Positions 22,710 through 31,838 of a stretch of 64,000 bases of DNA are shown here, piece by piece. Location of the stretch: positions 1 to 64,000 of the forward strand of contig NZ_BMWE01000014.1 in assembly GCF_014651075.1 (NCBI RefSeq). Direction: 5' to 3'. A program made the translations under genes and the position numbers. The stretch is from Streptomyces djakartensis. Lineage in GTDB: Bacteria > Actinomycetota > Actinomycetes > Streptomycetales > Streptomycetaceae. Within the stretch, counting starts at the first letter, position 1, and each line of letters begins with the position of its first letter. The notes beneath the pieces were generated by a model. That model saw nothing but the letters and a program-made list of their open reading frames with translations, was not told the DNA's origin and did not search any database.

Positions 22710-23930
22710 ATGCCGTCGTTCCATGTCCTGATCGCCGGCGGAGGCATCGGAGGGCTCTGTCTCGCGCAGGGACTTCGCCGCGCGGGCGTCAGCTGCACCC
22801 TCTTCGAGAGCGCGCCGGGCATCGGGCGGGCCGGCTACCGCCTGCACATGAACGGCGCGGGTGGCCGCGCTCTCCAGCAGTGCCTGCCGGACAACCTCTT
22901 CGAGCTGTACATGCAGACCTCGCGCGAGACGCCGCGCCGTGAGGTCATGGTCATGCTCGACCACCAGGCCCGCGAACTGGGCGCCCGCCCCCACATCGGC
23001 CCACCCAACGACCCGCGGCGGCCCCACACAGCGGTCAACAGGCGCACGCTGCGCCAGATCATGGGCCTGGGCCTGGAGGACATCGTCCGCTACGACAGCA
23101 CCGTCACCGGCTACGAGACGGACGGCGAGAAGGTACGGGTGCTGCTCGACGACGGCACAAGCGAGACCGGGGACGTGCTGGTGGGTGCCGACGGCATCAA
23201 CTCCGTCCTGCGCGGGCAGTTGCTGCCCGACGTTCCCGTCATGGACACCGGAATACGCAGCCTGTACTCCACCGCACCGCTGACCGACGATCTGGCGGCG
23301 AGCCTGCCCGAGGCACTGTTCGACGGCTTCGCCGTCGCCGTGGGACCGAACGGCGCGCTGTTCGCGTACGGCGTGTACCGGCCGCGCAGGCCGGTCGCCG
23401 AGGCGGTGGCCGAACTGGCGCCCGGCGCCCCCGTCGATCCCGTCGATCCCTACATCATGGTCAACCTCGGCCTTCCGCCCGGCAGCCCGGTCGCCGCCGA
23501 AGCTCCCGACCTGTGGGACAGCTCAGCCGAAACCCTGCACGCGCTGATGCGCACCGCGGTACGGGGCTGGGATCCCGCCCTGGCCGATCTCGTCGAGCAC
23601 GTCGACCCGACGACGATCTTCCCGGTGTCCATGCGTCACCTGCAGCCGGCGGACCCCTGGCCGGCCGGCCGGGTCACCCTGCTCGGCGACGCGATCCACG
23701 CCATGCCGCCCTCGTTCGGCTCGGGCGCCAACACGGCACTGCGCGACGCCGCGGCTCTCGCCCGGGCCCTGGAGCGCGCCGCACACGGCGAGACACCCTT
23801 GGTGGAGGCCGTGGCCGAGTACGAGACCGAGATGCGCGCCGAGGTCTTCCCCATCCTGCGCGCCTCGGCCGACCCGCGGGCCGCCGACATCGACTTCCTG
23901 CCCGACGACCTCCCCGTCAGCCACACCTGA
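22710..23930 (+). CDS. FAD-dependent monooxygenase
   Basis: 406 aa. VLIAGGGIGGLCLAQGLRRA at the N-terminus binds the ADP of FAD, DVLVGADGINSVLR is the DG motif and VTLLGDAIHAMPPSFGSGAN is the GD motif. It is therefore a class A aromatic hydroxylase. The Shine-Dalgarno aaggaggcgac lies 5-8 bases before the ATG. It is the first gene of an operon with an alpha/beta hydrolase and an FMN reductase-like protein, a set suited to breaking down or tailoring an aromatic or lactone compound. LysR at 21534 is the likely activator. Confidence 0.87.
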   Translation: MPSFHVLIAGGGIGGLCLAQGLRRAGVSCTLFESAPGIGRAGYRLHMNGAGGRALQQCLPDNLFELYMQTSRETPRREVMVMLDHQARELGARPHIGPPNDPRRPHTAVNRRTLRQIMGLGLEDIVRYDSTVTGYETDGEKVRVLLDDGTSETGDVLVGADGINSVLRGQLLPDVPVMDTGIRSLYSTAPLTDDLAASLPEALFDGFAVAVGPNGALFAYGVYRPRRPVAEAVAELAPGAPVDPVDPYIMVNLGLPPGSPVAAEAPDLWDSSAETLHALMRTAVRGWDPALADLVEHVDPTTIFPVSMRHLQPADPWPAGRVTLLGDAIHAMPPSFGSGANTALRDAAALARALERAAHGETPLVEAVAEYETEMRAEVFPILRASADPRAADIDFLPDDLPVSHT

Positions 23931-23970
23931 CCGCCGCCTCCCGGACACGAGCCGCATCACGAGGAGAACC

Positions 23971-24864
23971 ATGCCCGTCACCGAAGACATCGAGTTCCGC
24001 GTCTGCGAACTGACCCTGCGGGGCAAACTGTTCCGCCCGGCCGACGGCCCCGAACGCCCGCCCGTCGCCATCCTCCAGGGCGGCCTGGGCGGTCCCGCGG
24101 AATCCATGTTCGCCATGGCCCAGGGCTTCACCGACGCCGGTCTGGCCTGCCTGATCTACGACCACCGCAACACCGGCTACAGCGACGGCGAACCCCGTCA
24201 GCAGTTCGATCCCTGGCAGCAGTGCCGGGACCTGCGCGACGTCATCACCCATCTGACCCTGCGCGAGGACGTCGACGCCGACCGCATCGCCCTGTGGGGC
24301 ATCAGCATCGGTGGCGCCAACTCCCTCTTCACCGCCGCCACCGACCGCCGGGTCAAAGCCGTCGTCAGCCTCATCCCTCCGGTCAGCGGCTGGAGCGCGC
24401 GCACCCTCCAACCGGCCGACACACTCGCGGAGCTGGAAGCTCTCATCCCCGCCGACCGGCAGGCCCAGCTGCGCGGCGAGCCGGCCGCGAGCATCCGCCT
24501 GCACGGCGTACCGGAGCCCGGGGACCCGGTCATGTTCAGTGACCAGGAGGGGCTGGAGTTCGTCGAGAACATGATCCACGACCTGCCCAGCTTCCGGAAC
24601 GAGATCACCATCTCCACCCTCGACCGCATCTTCGAGATGGAGGTGCGCGCCTACGCCGAACGCATCACCGCCCCGGTCCTGATGATCCTCGCCTCCAAGG
24701 ACACCGTCGCCCCCGTCGAGGAGGCCCGCGAGATGTATGAGCGGATCCCCGACCCGAAGGAGGTCATCGAGTACCCGGGCCAGCACTACGAGATCCTCTC
24801 GAACCACTTCCCCGAGATCATCAGCCGCAGCGCCGACTGGTTGGCCGCCACCCTGCGCGGCTGA
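23971..24864 (+). CDS. Alpha/beta hydrolase
   Basis: 297 aa. Nucleophile elbow GISIGG (Ser112), the nearby YDHRNTGYSDGEPRQQF (oxyanion/lid entry), acidic residue in ILASKDTVAP and catalytic His in EYPGQHYEILSNHF. The pattern fits the family of YcjY/DltE-like hydrolases acting on esters or C-C bonds. gaggagaacc precedes the ATG. It lies 40 bases after the monooxygenase, and the two probably act in sequence (hydroxylation, then hydrolysis). Confidence 0.85.
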   Translation: MPVTEDIEFRVCELTLRGKLFRPADGPERPPVAILQGGLGGPAESMFAMAQGFTDAGLACLIYDHRNTGYSDGEPRQQFDPWQQCRDLRDVITHLTLREDVDADRIALWGISIGGANSLFTAATDRRVKAVVSLIPPVSGWSARTLQPADTLAELEALIPADRQAQLRGEPAASIRLHGVPEPGDPVMFSDQEGLEFVENMIHDLPSFRNEITISTLDRIFEMEVRAYAERITAPVLMILASKDTVAPVEEAREMYERIPDPKEVIEYPGQHYEILSNHFPEIISRSADWLAATLRG

Positions 24865-24956
24865 TCACCCCGCCATCCGCTCCCGTCGGGTCCGCCGGAG
24901 CCCGTGTGGCCCGGCGGGCCAACCCCCATCCCCGACCACACAGAGAGGTGTCGTCG

Positions 24957-25895
24957 ATGCGTCTGCTCGGACTTGCCTGCGGGCAGGAGGACGGCAGTGC
25001 CGAGGTACTGCTGAAGGCCGCGCTCACCGCGGCTGAGCGCGAGGGGACAGCCGTCGAGATGGTACGGCTGACCGACCTGTCCCTGGTGACCGCCGCCACC
25101 GCGGACGCCGGGGACGACGCGGCCTGGTTCTGCGACCGGCTGCTCGACGCGGACGGCGTGATCGTCAGCTCCCCCACCTACACCCGCAGCGCACCGGGCG
25201 CGTTGAAGCTCCTCATCGATCGCGCCTTCGGTCCGCGCACGGACGTGGTCTTCGTCCGTGAGGCCCTCGCCCGCCGCGAACACGGCCGGGCCGAGCAGGA
25301 GGAGCCCCGCGGCCTTCTGGGCCTCGACACGGCCCCCGACCCGCGGGTCCTCAAGCCGCGCGTGGCCGGCTTCATCGCCGTGGGCGGCTGCCCGTCGCCC
25401 CACTGGCGCACGCTCACCCTGCCCACTCTGCACGCCCTGGCCTTCCCCCTGCACATGGCCGTCGCCGACCAGATGGAGGTCCCCACCCCCGGCGGCCTGG
25501 GCGGCATAGCCACCGACCCGGCGGCTGTGCTGCGCGCCGAGCAGCTGGGCGGCGCGGTTGCCCGGCAGCTCGGCCTGTCCCACGACGAGGTCCGGTTCCT
25601 GGGGGAGCCCGGCACCTGTCCGATGTGCCACCTCGACCTGATCGTGCTGCGCGCCGGCCGCGCCGAATGCGGCACCTGCGGGGCCGCGGGCCGTCTCGTC
25701 GTCGATGACGGCGACGTCCGGGTCGACTTCTCCCCCGCCGGCACCGCTTCCTCCGTCCACGCCCTCACGGAGCTGGAGGAGCACTACCGGGAACTGCTGA
25801 GCGCCGCCTCACGGGAGCCGGACTCCCAGGAGATCGACAAGCACGCCGCCGCGTTCCGCGACAGCGTCCCTGTCCTGCGCCCACCGCGGCCTTAG
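24957..25895 (+). CDS. NAD(P)H-dependent FMN reductase-like flavoprotein with C-terminal zinc ribbon
   Basis: 312 aa. Flavodoxin-like fold: MRLLGLACGQEDGSAEVLLK, ADGVIVSSPTYTRSAPGALK (the phosphate/isoalloxazine loop) and GFIAVGGCPSPHW. Near residues 220-245, CPMCHLDL and ECGTCGAAG form two CxxC knuckles, an unusual tail for this fold. The ATG at 24957 is used because agagaggtg lies 9 bases upstream. It is the third gene of the monooxygenase operon and may supply reduced flavin or reduce the product. Confidence 0.82.
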   Translation: MRLLGLACGQEDGSAEVLLKAALTAAEREGTAVEMVRLTDLSLVTAATADAGDDAAWFCDRLLDADGVIVSSPTYTRSAPGALKLLIDRAFGPRTDVVFVREALARREHGRAEQEEPRGLLGLDTAPDPRVLKPRVAGFIAVGGCPSPHWRTLTLPTLHALAFPLHMAVADQMEVPTPGGLGGIATDPAAVLRAEQLGGAVARQLGLSHDEVRFLGEPGTCPMCHLDLIVLRAGRAECGTCGAAGRLVVDDGDVRVDFSPAGTASSVHALTELEEHYRELLSAASREPDSQEIDKHAAAFRDSVPVLRPPRP

Positions 25896-26213
25896 ACGGC
25901 CGTTCGCGGGCTCTCGGGAACCATGGACCGCGGCCGTGAGCGCCCGGGTCAGGGCGGCGGCTTCCCGCGCGGACGTCACGCTCGGCCGACTCCGGTGAGG
26001 CAAAACCAGAAGGCTTGCCGATGCCTCCGGCGGAGACTCTGAACGAGCCGGGGCCTGGTCGGCGGGCATAGCTCCAGCTGTGGGGCAACAGCTTCCGGGA
26101 CCCCGGCCGGGGGTCGCGGTGCCGGGTGAACGAACGCGAACGAACGAGCCCGAGCACTGGATCGCCCGTAGATTGGAAGTCCAGGAGTCGCGCTCGGCCT
26201 CGGAGAGCGCGTG
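25896..26213. other. Intergenic, no gene seen
   Basis: 318 bases between the reductase and phosphatase genes. No convincing frame or hairpin. The last 60 bases carry the ribosome site of the phosphatase gene (cggagagcgc). Confidence 0.4.
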
Positions 26214-27449
26214 ATGACAGCGGACATCGATTTCACGGCGTTCTTCGACGCCACACCAAGCCCGCACCTGGTGCTGGATGCGGACCTGGTGATCCGCTAC
26301 GTCAACCCGGCCTGCCTGCGGACCGCAGGCCGGACCAAAGACGAGTTGATAGGGAAGTACTTCTTCAACGCCCTGCCGGAAAATCCCGGCTTCGACGACG
26401 ATGCGGAACGGCATCTGAAAGCCTCCCTGCACCGGCTTCTGGACACCAGGGAGCCGGAAACCGCAGTGCTCCAGAGGTACGACCTTCCCGCCCCCGATCA
26501 GCAGGACGGGTTCGAGGAGCGATGGTGGTCGGTGGTCCACACCCCGCTGTCCGCGCCTGACGGCACAGTGAAGTGGATCATCCAGCAGATAGAGGACGTC
26601 ACGTCCTTCGTCCACTCACCCCGGGCACGTCGGCTCGGCGAGGAGTCGCCCGAACGAACGCAGGGCATGGCCGCCGAGCTGTACGCACGGGCTCGCGAGC
26701 TGCACCGGCTGAACCAGGAACTGCGCCAGGCCCACGCCCGCGAACAGCAGGTCGCCATCACCCTGCAGGAAGCCATGCTCTCCGTCCCCGACCTGGACCG
26801 GCACAGCAACATCGCCGTGCGCTACCTGCCCGCGACCGCGTCACTGAACGTGTGCGGCGACTGGTACGACATCGTCGACCTGCCACCCGACCGCTACGCC
26901 GTGGCGGTCGGAGACGTCGTCGGCCACGGACTGCACGCCGCCGCGGTCATGGGCATGCTCCGCAGCGCCCTGAGCGCCGTCATCCGCGCCATCCCCAGCC
27001 CCGCCCAAGCCCTGGAGATCCTCAGCCTCTATGCCCGCTCCGTGGACGGCGCCATGGCCGCCACCGCGGTCAAGGTACTCATCGACACCCGCAGCAGGCT
27101 GATCATCTACAGCAACGCCGGGCACCCACCGCCGATCCTGCTCCACACCGACGGGACCTGCGACCTGCTGGACCAGGCCACCGACCCCCCACTCGGCACA
27201 CGCGAGCACCATGTCCCCCGCCCCCAGGCCGGCCTCCCTTACGGGCCGGGAGACACCCTCGTGCTGTACACCGACGGCCTCATCGAACGCCGCGACGAGG
27301 ACATCGACGCTGGCTCGGAACGCCTGACCACCGCCCTGGCCCAGGACCGAACCCTCGCCCCTGAACTGCTGGCCGACGCACTGCTGACCCGGCTCGACGT
27401 CGTAGGGGGTGTCTCTGACGACATCGCTCTCGTCATCATCCGCCTATAA
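26214..27449 (+). CDS. PAS-domain PP2C/SpoIIE-type serine phosphatase
   Basis: 411 aa. The PAS domain (about 10-125) reads FFDATPSPHLVLDADLVIRY, TKDELIGKYFFNALPENPG and IQQIEDVT. A coiled coil follows (ELYARARELHRLNQELRQAH), then the RsbU/SpoIIE catalytic domain with VCGDWYDIVDLPPDRYAVAV, GDVVGHGLHAAAVMGMLR, YSNAGHPPPILLH, VLYTDGLIERRDEDID and GGVSDDIALVII; the metal-binding Asp residues are present. Such proteins dephosphorylate anti-anti-sigma factors. Neither an anti-sigma nor an antagonist gene is adjacent. A GTG precedes the ATG directly. Confidence 0.9.
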   Translation: MTADIDFTAFFDATPSPHLVLDADLVIRYVNPACLRTAGRTKDELIGKYFFNALPENPGFDDDAERHLKASLHRLLDTREPETAVLQRYDLPAPDQQDGFEERWWSVVHTPLSAPDGTVKWIIQQIEDVTSFVHSPRARRLGEESPERTQGMAAELYARARELHRLNQELRQAHAREQQVAITLQEAMLSVPDLDRHSNIAVRYLPATASLNVCGDWYDIVDLPPDRYAVAVGDVVGHGLHAAAVMGMLRSALSAVIRAIPSPAQALEILSLYARSVDGAMAATAVKVLIDTRSRLIIYSNAGHPPPILLHTDGTCDLLDQATDPPLGTREHHVPRPQAGLPYGPGDTLVLYTDGLIERRDEDIDAGSERLTTALAQDRTLAPELLADALLTRLDVVGGVSDDIALVIIRL

Positions 27450-27723
27450 GTTTGCGCGACTTCTGGATAGCGCCCGGAGATACTCCAGCCCGAGCCCGGA
27501 TCAGGAACAGGCACTGAGCCACATTAGTCATGTCAGCACGATGTGTCGCACCGGCGCGGTGTTCGATGCCTGCTCCGCCGCACCGACATCATCGACGCTT
27601 TCAGCGGGCCTTCACCGATACCTCTGGGCCGACCGACCTCCACTCCCCTTGTCTCAGTCACGCACTGCTACAGCTTCGCAACACCCGCCGCACCGGCCCG
27701 CTGCCGCCCATATCAACGTCTTC

Positions 27724-28614
27724 ATGGCCACTACACCGCCCCGCCGCTCCGGCCGCACCGCCCGTCTGCAGCGCGTCGCCCGCCGCCAAACCCGTACCGT
27801 GCCCCGCCGCGCTGCCGCACCGATCGGGTCCCGCCCGCCAGGGCGACGACACCGGACCCGTACCGGGCCCCCGCCCCCCGCCGCCCAGCAGCCAGCCGTC
27901 CTCGCACCAACGGACCTGTGGACGCGCATCCAGCAGGCCGCAGGCACCATCGCCGCCCTGGGCACCCTCGCTGTGATCGTCTTCACCTGGCTGTCGCTCC
28001 AACAAGTCGACAACGAGCAGGCCCTCACCCGCAACGAGCACGCCCTCACCCGGGAAGGACAGGTCACCGACCGCTACAACAACGCCGTCGGCAACATCGG
28101 CGACGACTCCCTGGAGGTGCGCCTGGGCGGCATCTACGCCCTGCAGCGCATCATGGAGGACTCCCCCCGCGACCAGCCCTCCATCGTCAACGTCTTGTCC
28201 ACCTACATCCGCAACCACGCCAAGAAACCGAGACAAGCCGCAGACGCCTCCAACCGGGAACCGGCCAGCGACGTTCAGGCAGCCCTCACCGCACTCGGCA
28301 GCCGGAACCGAGCCCACGACGGCAGCGCCAACGTGGACCTGCACGACACGTACCTGTTCGGCGTAAACCTGCAGGGCGCAAACCTGCACGGCGCAAACCT
28401 GATGGGCGCGGATTTGATCTGCGTGAACCTGGCTGACACGAACCTGTACGGCGCGAAGCTGAACGGTGCGAAGCTGCACGGCGCGTACCTGGCCGACACG
28501 AACCTGAACGGCGTGAACCTGAACGGCGCGAAGCTGAACGGCGCGAAGCTGTTCGGCGACAACGTGACCGACGCGAGCCCGTTCGACGCGGACCTGTGCG
28601 ACGCGAAGCGGTAG
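27724..28614 (+). CDS. Membrane-anchored pentapeptide-repeat protein
   Basis: About 296 aa from MATTPPRRSG. An Arg/Pro-rich cytoplasmic N-terminus is followed by one membrane segment (AAGTIAALGTLAVIVFTWLS), a conserved linker (QVTDRYNNAVGNIGDDSLEV, RLGGIYALQRIMEDSPRDQP) and about 19 pentapeptide units of the type A(N/D)LxG near the C-terminus (LQGANLHGANLMGADL, LNGAKLHGAYLADTNL). The RYNxAVxxxG...VRxGGIYALxR linker recurs in actinobacterial pentapeptide proteins. The start is uncertain because no Shine-Dalgarno is visible and the frame is open further upstream. Function unknown. Confidence 0.75.
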   Translation: MATTPPRRSGRTARLQRVARRQTRTVPRRAAAPIGSRPPGRRHRTRTGPPPPAAQQPAVLAPTDLWTRIQQAAGTIAALGTLAVIVFTWLSLQQVDNEQALTRNEHALTREGQVTDRYNNAVGNIGDDSLEVRLGGIYALQRIMEDSPRDQPSIVNVLSTYIRNHAKKPRQAADASNREPASDVQAALTALGSRNRAHDGSANVDLHDTYLFGVNLQGANLHGANLMGADLICVNLADTNLYGAKLNGAKLHGAYLADTNLNGVNLNGAKLNGAKLFGDNVTDASPFDADLCDAKR

Positions 28615-29003
28615 TGCACCGCCCTTCAGGCGTGACAACGCCGTCCGGACAAGGGCCCGGTGAGGCCGTCATCCAGGTAGTAGCGCCTCCGAGGACACCA
28701 GCGAGGAGAACCAGCACAGCTCTGCGATGCGATCTTCTTCGCCTCACTGGAGCGGATCACCCTGCTGCCGGTTCTCAGCAACTTTCCAGATGGCCAGGGA
28801 CTCCGACCGCTCTCCGAAACCGACGACAAGCGCTCTCCGTTCTCGCCTACGCAGCCAGCTGACGATGTCGAGCACGGCGGCACCCCGGCATGCGGTCGAT
28901 GATCTCCAGCAGCTCGGACTGTCCCAGCGACCACCTGGGAAACGCCCGCACTGCCGCGCCCCGGCCGACTTGCCGGGAGGGCAGCCCTCCCTCTGCGGCG
29001 CGG
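28615..29003. other. Intergenic, no secure gene
   Basis: 389 bases. On the reverse strand a short stretch reads LDIVSWLRRRERRALVVGFG and ERSESLAIWKVAENRQQGDP, which looks protein-like, but it has no start or ribosome site of its own and no family is recognised. It may be a relic. Confidence 0.3.
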
Positions 29004-29912
29004 TCAGCGCTGCGATCCGGATTCCGCCGCGGACAACCCCTCCGGTGGTGCCGTGCCCTCGGTGACACCCAGGTCCTGGGTCCCTACGACAGACAGCAGT
29101 TCCAGCTGCTCGGCTCCAAGGCTTCCGGGCGGCGCGGTGAACCACAGCAGACGTTGGCGTCCGTCCTCGCTGAGGAGGTTGCAGCAGTCGAGTTCGATGA
29201 CGCCGAGCGTGGGGTGGACGATCTTCTTGTGGTCCATGCGGCGCACCGCGACGTCGTGGGTGTCCCAGAGGGCTGCGAACTCCTGGCTGCGGCGGCGTAG
29301 CACGGCGATCATCTTCGTGACCTCCGCGTCCCGGCCGCGCCGGGCAGCTGCCGCCTGGAGGTCGGCCACGAACACCCGGGAGTGGTGCGGGTGATCCTCG
29401 GACGGGTACCTCTCGCGCGCCTGCGGGTCGGTGAACCAGCGGTACACGAAGCTCGCCGCCGGGCCGCGGTGTGCCGGGGACTTGCCGAGCAGGTTCCGGG
29501 CCAGGTCGTTTTCCACCAGGGTTTCGTGCAGGTCGGTGATAACGCGCGCGGGGGTGTTGGACAGCCGGTCCAACAGTCCGAGAAGCGCGGGCTGCACATG
29601 TGCCGACGATCCGGTGGCCGACGGGGGGACCGGCCGTTCGGCCAGGTGAAACAGGTGGTCGCGCTCGTCGACGTTCAGGCGCAGGGCCCGGGCGAGGGCG
29701 GCCAGGGTCTGGGCCGAGGGCTGCACGCCGTTCTTCGCGCTGCCGCGTTCCAACTCGGTGTAGTAGTCGGCTGACAGCCCTGCCAGCTGGGCGACTTCCT
29801 CGCGACGCAGCCCGGGGACGCGCCGGCGCGGGCCTTGGGGGAGGCCGACCTCGGCGGGGCGGATGCGGTCGCGGCGTGTCCTGAGGAAGGCGCCGAGTTC
29901 TGGAAGGTTCAC
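29004..29912 (-). CDS. XRE-family regulator with MmyB-like ligand domain
   Basis: 302 aa. The N-terminus LGAFLRTRRDRIRPAEVGLP and the helix-turn-helix RREEVAQLAGLSADYYTELE (about 35-54) are followed by the MmyB-like PAS-type domain (VENDLARNLLGKSPAHRG, FVADLQAAAARRGRDAEVTK, LGVIELDCCNLL). The class typically represses a neighbouring short-chain dehydrogenase gene. GTG start; a Shine-Dalgarno is not well placed, so translation may be leaderless. It is divergent from the SDR gene at 30070 with inverted repeats between. Confidence 0.88.
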   Translation of the reverse strand: MNLPELGAFLRTRRDRIRPAEVGLPQGPRRRVPGLRREEVAQLAGLSADYYTELERGSAKNGVQPSAQTLAALARALRLNVDERDHLFHLAERPVPPSATGSSAHVQPALLGLLDRLSNTPARVITDLHETLVENDLARNLLGKSPAHRGPAASFVYRWFTDPQARERYPSEDHPHHSRVFVADLQAAAARRGRDAEVTKMIAVLRRRSQEFAALWDTHDVAVRRMDHKKIVHPTLGVIELDCCNLLSEDGRQRLLWFTAPPGSLGAEQLELLSVVGTQDLGVTEGTAPPEGLSAAESGSQR

Positions 29913-29941
29913 CCCTTCATGGTCGCTCGCGCGGCAGGCCG

Positions 29942-29984
29942 TAGCCAGGGGGTGGCATCCCCTGGGTAAACGCAGCCCTGGCTA
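29942..29984. promoter_or_regulatory. Operator region of the XRE/SDR divergent pair
   Basis: tagccaggg at 29942-29950 and its exact complement ccctggcta at 29976-29984. Nested within is a second repeat, ccagggg...cccctgg (29945-29964). This places at least two overlapping palindromes between the divergent starts at 29912 and 30070. Confidence 0.65.
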
Positions 29985-30069
29985 GGGGTGAGGGACCGGC
30001 CGATCGTTGAGGACGCAGCAGGGCGACGGCGAGACCGCGGCCCGATCGCATCCATCACAGGAGTCAGTC

Positions 30070-30852
30070 ATGCCTATCCCCACTTCCCTCGACGGGAGGG
30101 CTACGCCGGCCCGGCCCTCCGTCTCACCCCGTGTCGCGATCGTCACCGGCGGCTCGCGTGGCATCGGCCGCCAGACCGTCGGCCGGCTGGCCGCCGACGG
30201 GTACGCCGTCGTGGTCGGCTACGCCGGCAACCAGGACGAGGCCGAAGCAGCCGTGAAGGAGGCCGCCGACGGCGGGGGCCGGGCGATCGCGGTGCGCGCC
30301 GACGTCGCCGACGAACACGCCGTCGCGGCCCTGTTCGACGCGGCCGAAGCAGAGTTCGGCGGTGTCGACGTCGTCGTGCACGCGGCCGGGCGGGCGCGCA
30401 TGGCGCCGATCGCCGAGCTGGACCTGGCCGTCCTGGACGACCTGCACCGCACTAACATCCGCGGCACGTTCGTCGTCGTCCAGCAGGCCGCCCGTCGGGT
30501 GCGCCCCGGCGGCGCGGTCGTGACGTTCTCCACGTCCGTGGTGGGGCTTGCCTTCCCGGGCTACGGCGCGTACTCCGCCAGCAAGGGCGCGGTCGAGGCG
30601 CTGACGCTGATCCTGGCCAGGGAGCTGCGGGGCCGGGACGTCACCGCCAACGCCGTCGCGCCCGGCCCCACGGCCACCGACCTGTTCCTGGACGGCAAGG
30701 ACGAGGAGACCATCGCCCGCCTGGCAGCCCAGCCCCCGCTGGAGCGCCTCGGTACCCCGGCCGACATCGCCGAGGTCGTCGCGTTCCTGGCCTCCCCGGC
30801 CGGCCACTGGATCAACGGCCAGGTCGTCCGCGCCAACGGCGGAATCATCTGA
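30070..30852 (+). CDS. Short-chain dehydrogenase/reductase (3-oxoacyl-ACP reductase-like)
   Basis: 260 aa. Rossmann motif VTGGSRGIGRQT (about 25-36), the acidic RADVAD, VHAAGRA (the NNAG-equivalent), catalytic Ser in TFSTSVVG, YSASKGAVEA (Tyr-x3-Lys), and the C-terminal FLASPAGHWINGQVVRANGG typical of classical SDRs that use NADP(H). The Shine-Dalgarno aggagtc precedes the ATG by about 5-8 bases. It is controlled by the divergent XRE regulator, and is followed by an SDR pseudogene and a tautomerase gene in the same orientation. Confidence 0.9.
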   Translation: MPIPTSLDGRATPARPSVSPRVAIVTGGSRGIGRQTVGRLAADGYAVVVGYAGNQDEAEAAVKEAADGGGRAIAVRADVADEHAVAALFDAAEAEFGGVDVVVHAAGRARMAPIAELDLAVLDDLHRTNIRGTFVVVQQAARRVRPGGAVVTFSTSVVGLAFPGYGAYSASKGAVEALTLILARELRGRDVTANAVAPGPTATDLFLDGKDEETIARLAAQPPLERLGTPADIAEVVAFLASPAGHWINGQVVRANGGII

Positions 30853-30893
30853 GCCGCCCGCGACCGCCCCATGGATCAACGGAGGACCCTGTC

Positions 30894-31579
30894 ATGGGGA
30901 ACGACGACGCCGGAAAGGTCATCATGGTCACCGGGGCCTCTCCCCCCCAGCGGCATCGGGGCGCTGTCCGTGCGTGCTCTGGCCCTCGCCGGTCACATCG
31001 TGTACGCGGGCATCCGCCGGATCGCGCGACCCGCAACGCGACCGCGGCGGCCGACCTGACGCGCTACGGCACCGACCGCCAGGTCGACGTGCACGCCGTC
31101 GAGCTGGACGTCACCTGCCAGGACTCCGCCGGCGCCGCAGTCGACCGGATCCTCGAGGAGCTCGGCCGACTGGACTTGGTCGTGCACAATGCCGGGCACA
31201 TGGTCCTGGGCGCCGCCGAGGCGTTCACGCCGAGCAGTTCGCGGACCTGTACGACGTGAACGTCCTGGGTACTCAGCGCGTCAACCTCGCCGCCCTGCCG
31301 AAGTTGCGTGAGCAGGGCGACCAGCGTCACCGGCCCCTGATGTGCGATCTGGGCAAGCGCCTGGCCGCGCTCATCCCTTCGGACGCCGATGTGACCGGGG
31401 TCGCTGGAGCCGTCGTGCGCTTGGTCGCGATGGCGCATGGCGCTCGGCCGCTGCGTACCTACATAGACCCCAGCCGAGACGGCAGCGAAGTCGTCTTCGC
31501 GGTCGCCGACCGCGTCCGCGTCGATTTCTTCAGCCGCATCGGACTGGACAGCCTGCTTACCGCAGGCAGCTGCCTGTAA
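30894..31579 (+). pseudogene. Second SDR gene, frameshifted and internally deleted
   Basis: MGNDDAGKVIMVTGAS starts in frame, then a run of seven C (30942-30948) shifts it. The continuation GIGALSVRALALAGHIVYAG, VDVHAVELDVTCQDSAGAAV and RLDLVVHNAGHMVLGAAEAF is in another frame. A missing base near 31230 shifts again to EQFADLYDVNVLGTQRVN. After LREQGDQRH the whole active-site region (Ser, Tyr-x3-Lys and following helix) is missing (junction about 31320-31345), and the C-terminus RLAALIPSDADVTGVAGAVV follows directly. No active enzyme is possible. Confidence 0.8.
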
Positions 31580-31607
31580 CGCCCACTGAGAGAAGGAACA
31601 ACCAGCC

Positions 31608-31838
31608 ATGCCTTTCGCGAACTTCAAGGTCCCCGAGAAGACCCTCACCCCGAAGCAGAAGGAGGAGATCGTCACCCGCACCACGGAGCTGTACGTCGAG
31701 ATCTACGGCGAGCGCGCCCGTAACAACACCATGGTTCTGGTCGAAGAGGTCGCTGACGGTGGCTGGGGCATCTCCGGCAACGTGCTGACCCTCGCCATGC
31801 TCGGTGAGGCGATACCGACCGACACCGGCGACGCCTGA
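31608..31838 (+). CDS. 4-oxalocrotonate tautomerase-family protein
   Basis: 76 aa. After Met removal the N-terminal residue is Pro1, the catalytic base of the family (MPFANFKVPEKTLTPKQKEE). The rest follows the beta-alpha-beta layout (IVTRTTELYVEIYGERARNN, MVLVEEVADGGWGISGNVLT). Ribosome site agaaggaac lies upstream. It lies downstream of the XRE-regulated SDR genes and probably belongs to the same transcript. The substrate is unknown; isomerisation of an enol or keto intermediate is likely. Confidence 0.85.
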   Translation: MPFANFKVPEKTLTPKQKEEIVTRTTELYVEIYGERARNNTMVLVEEVADGGWGISGNVLTLAMLGEAIPTDTGDA

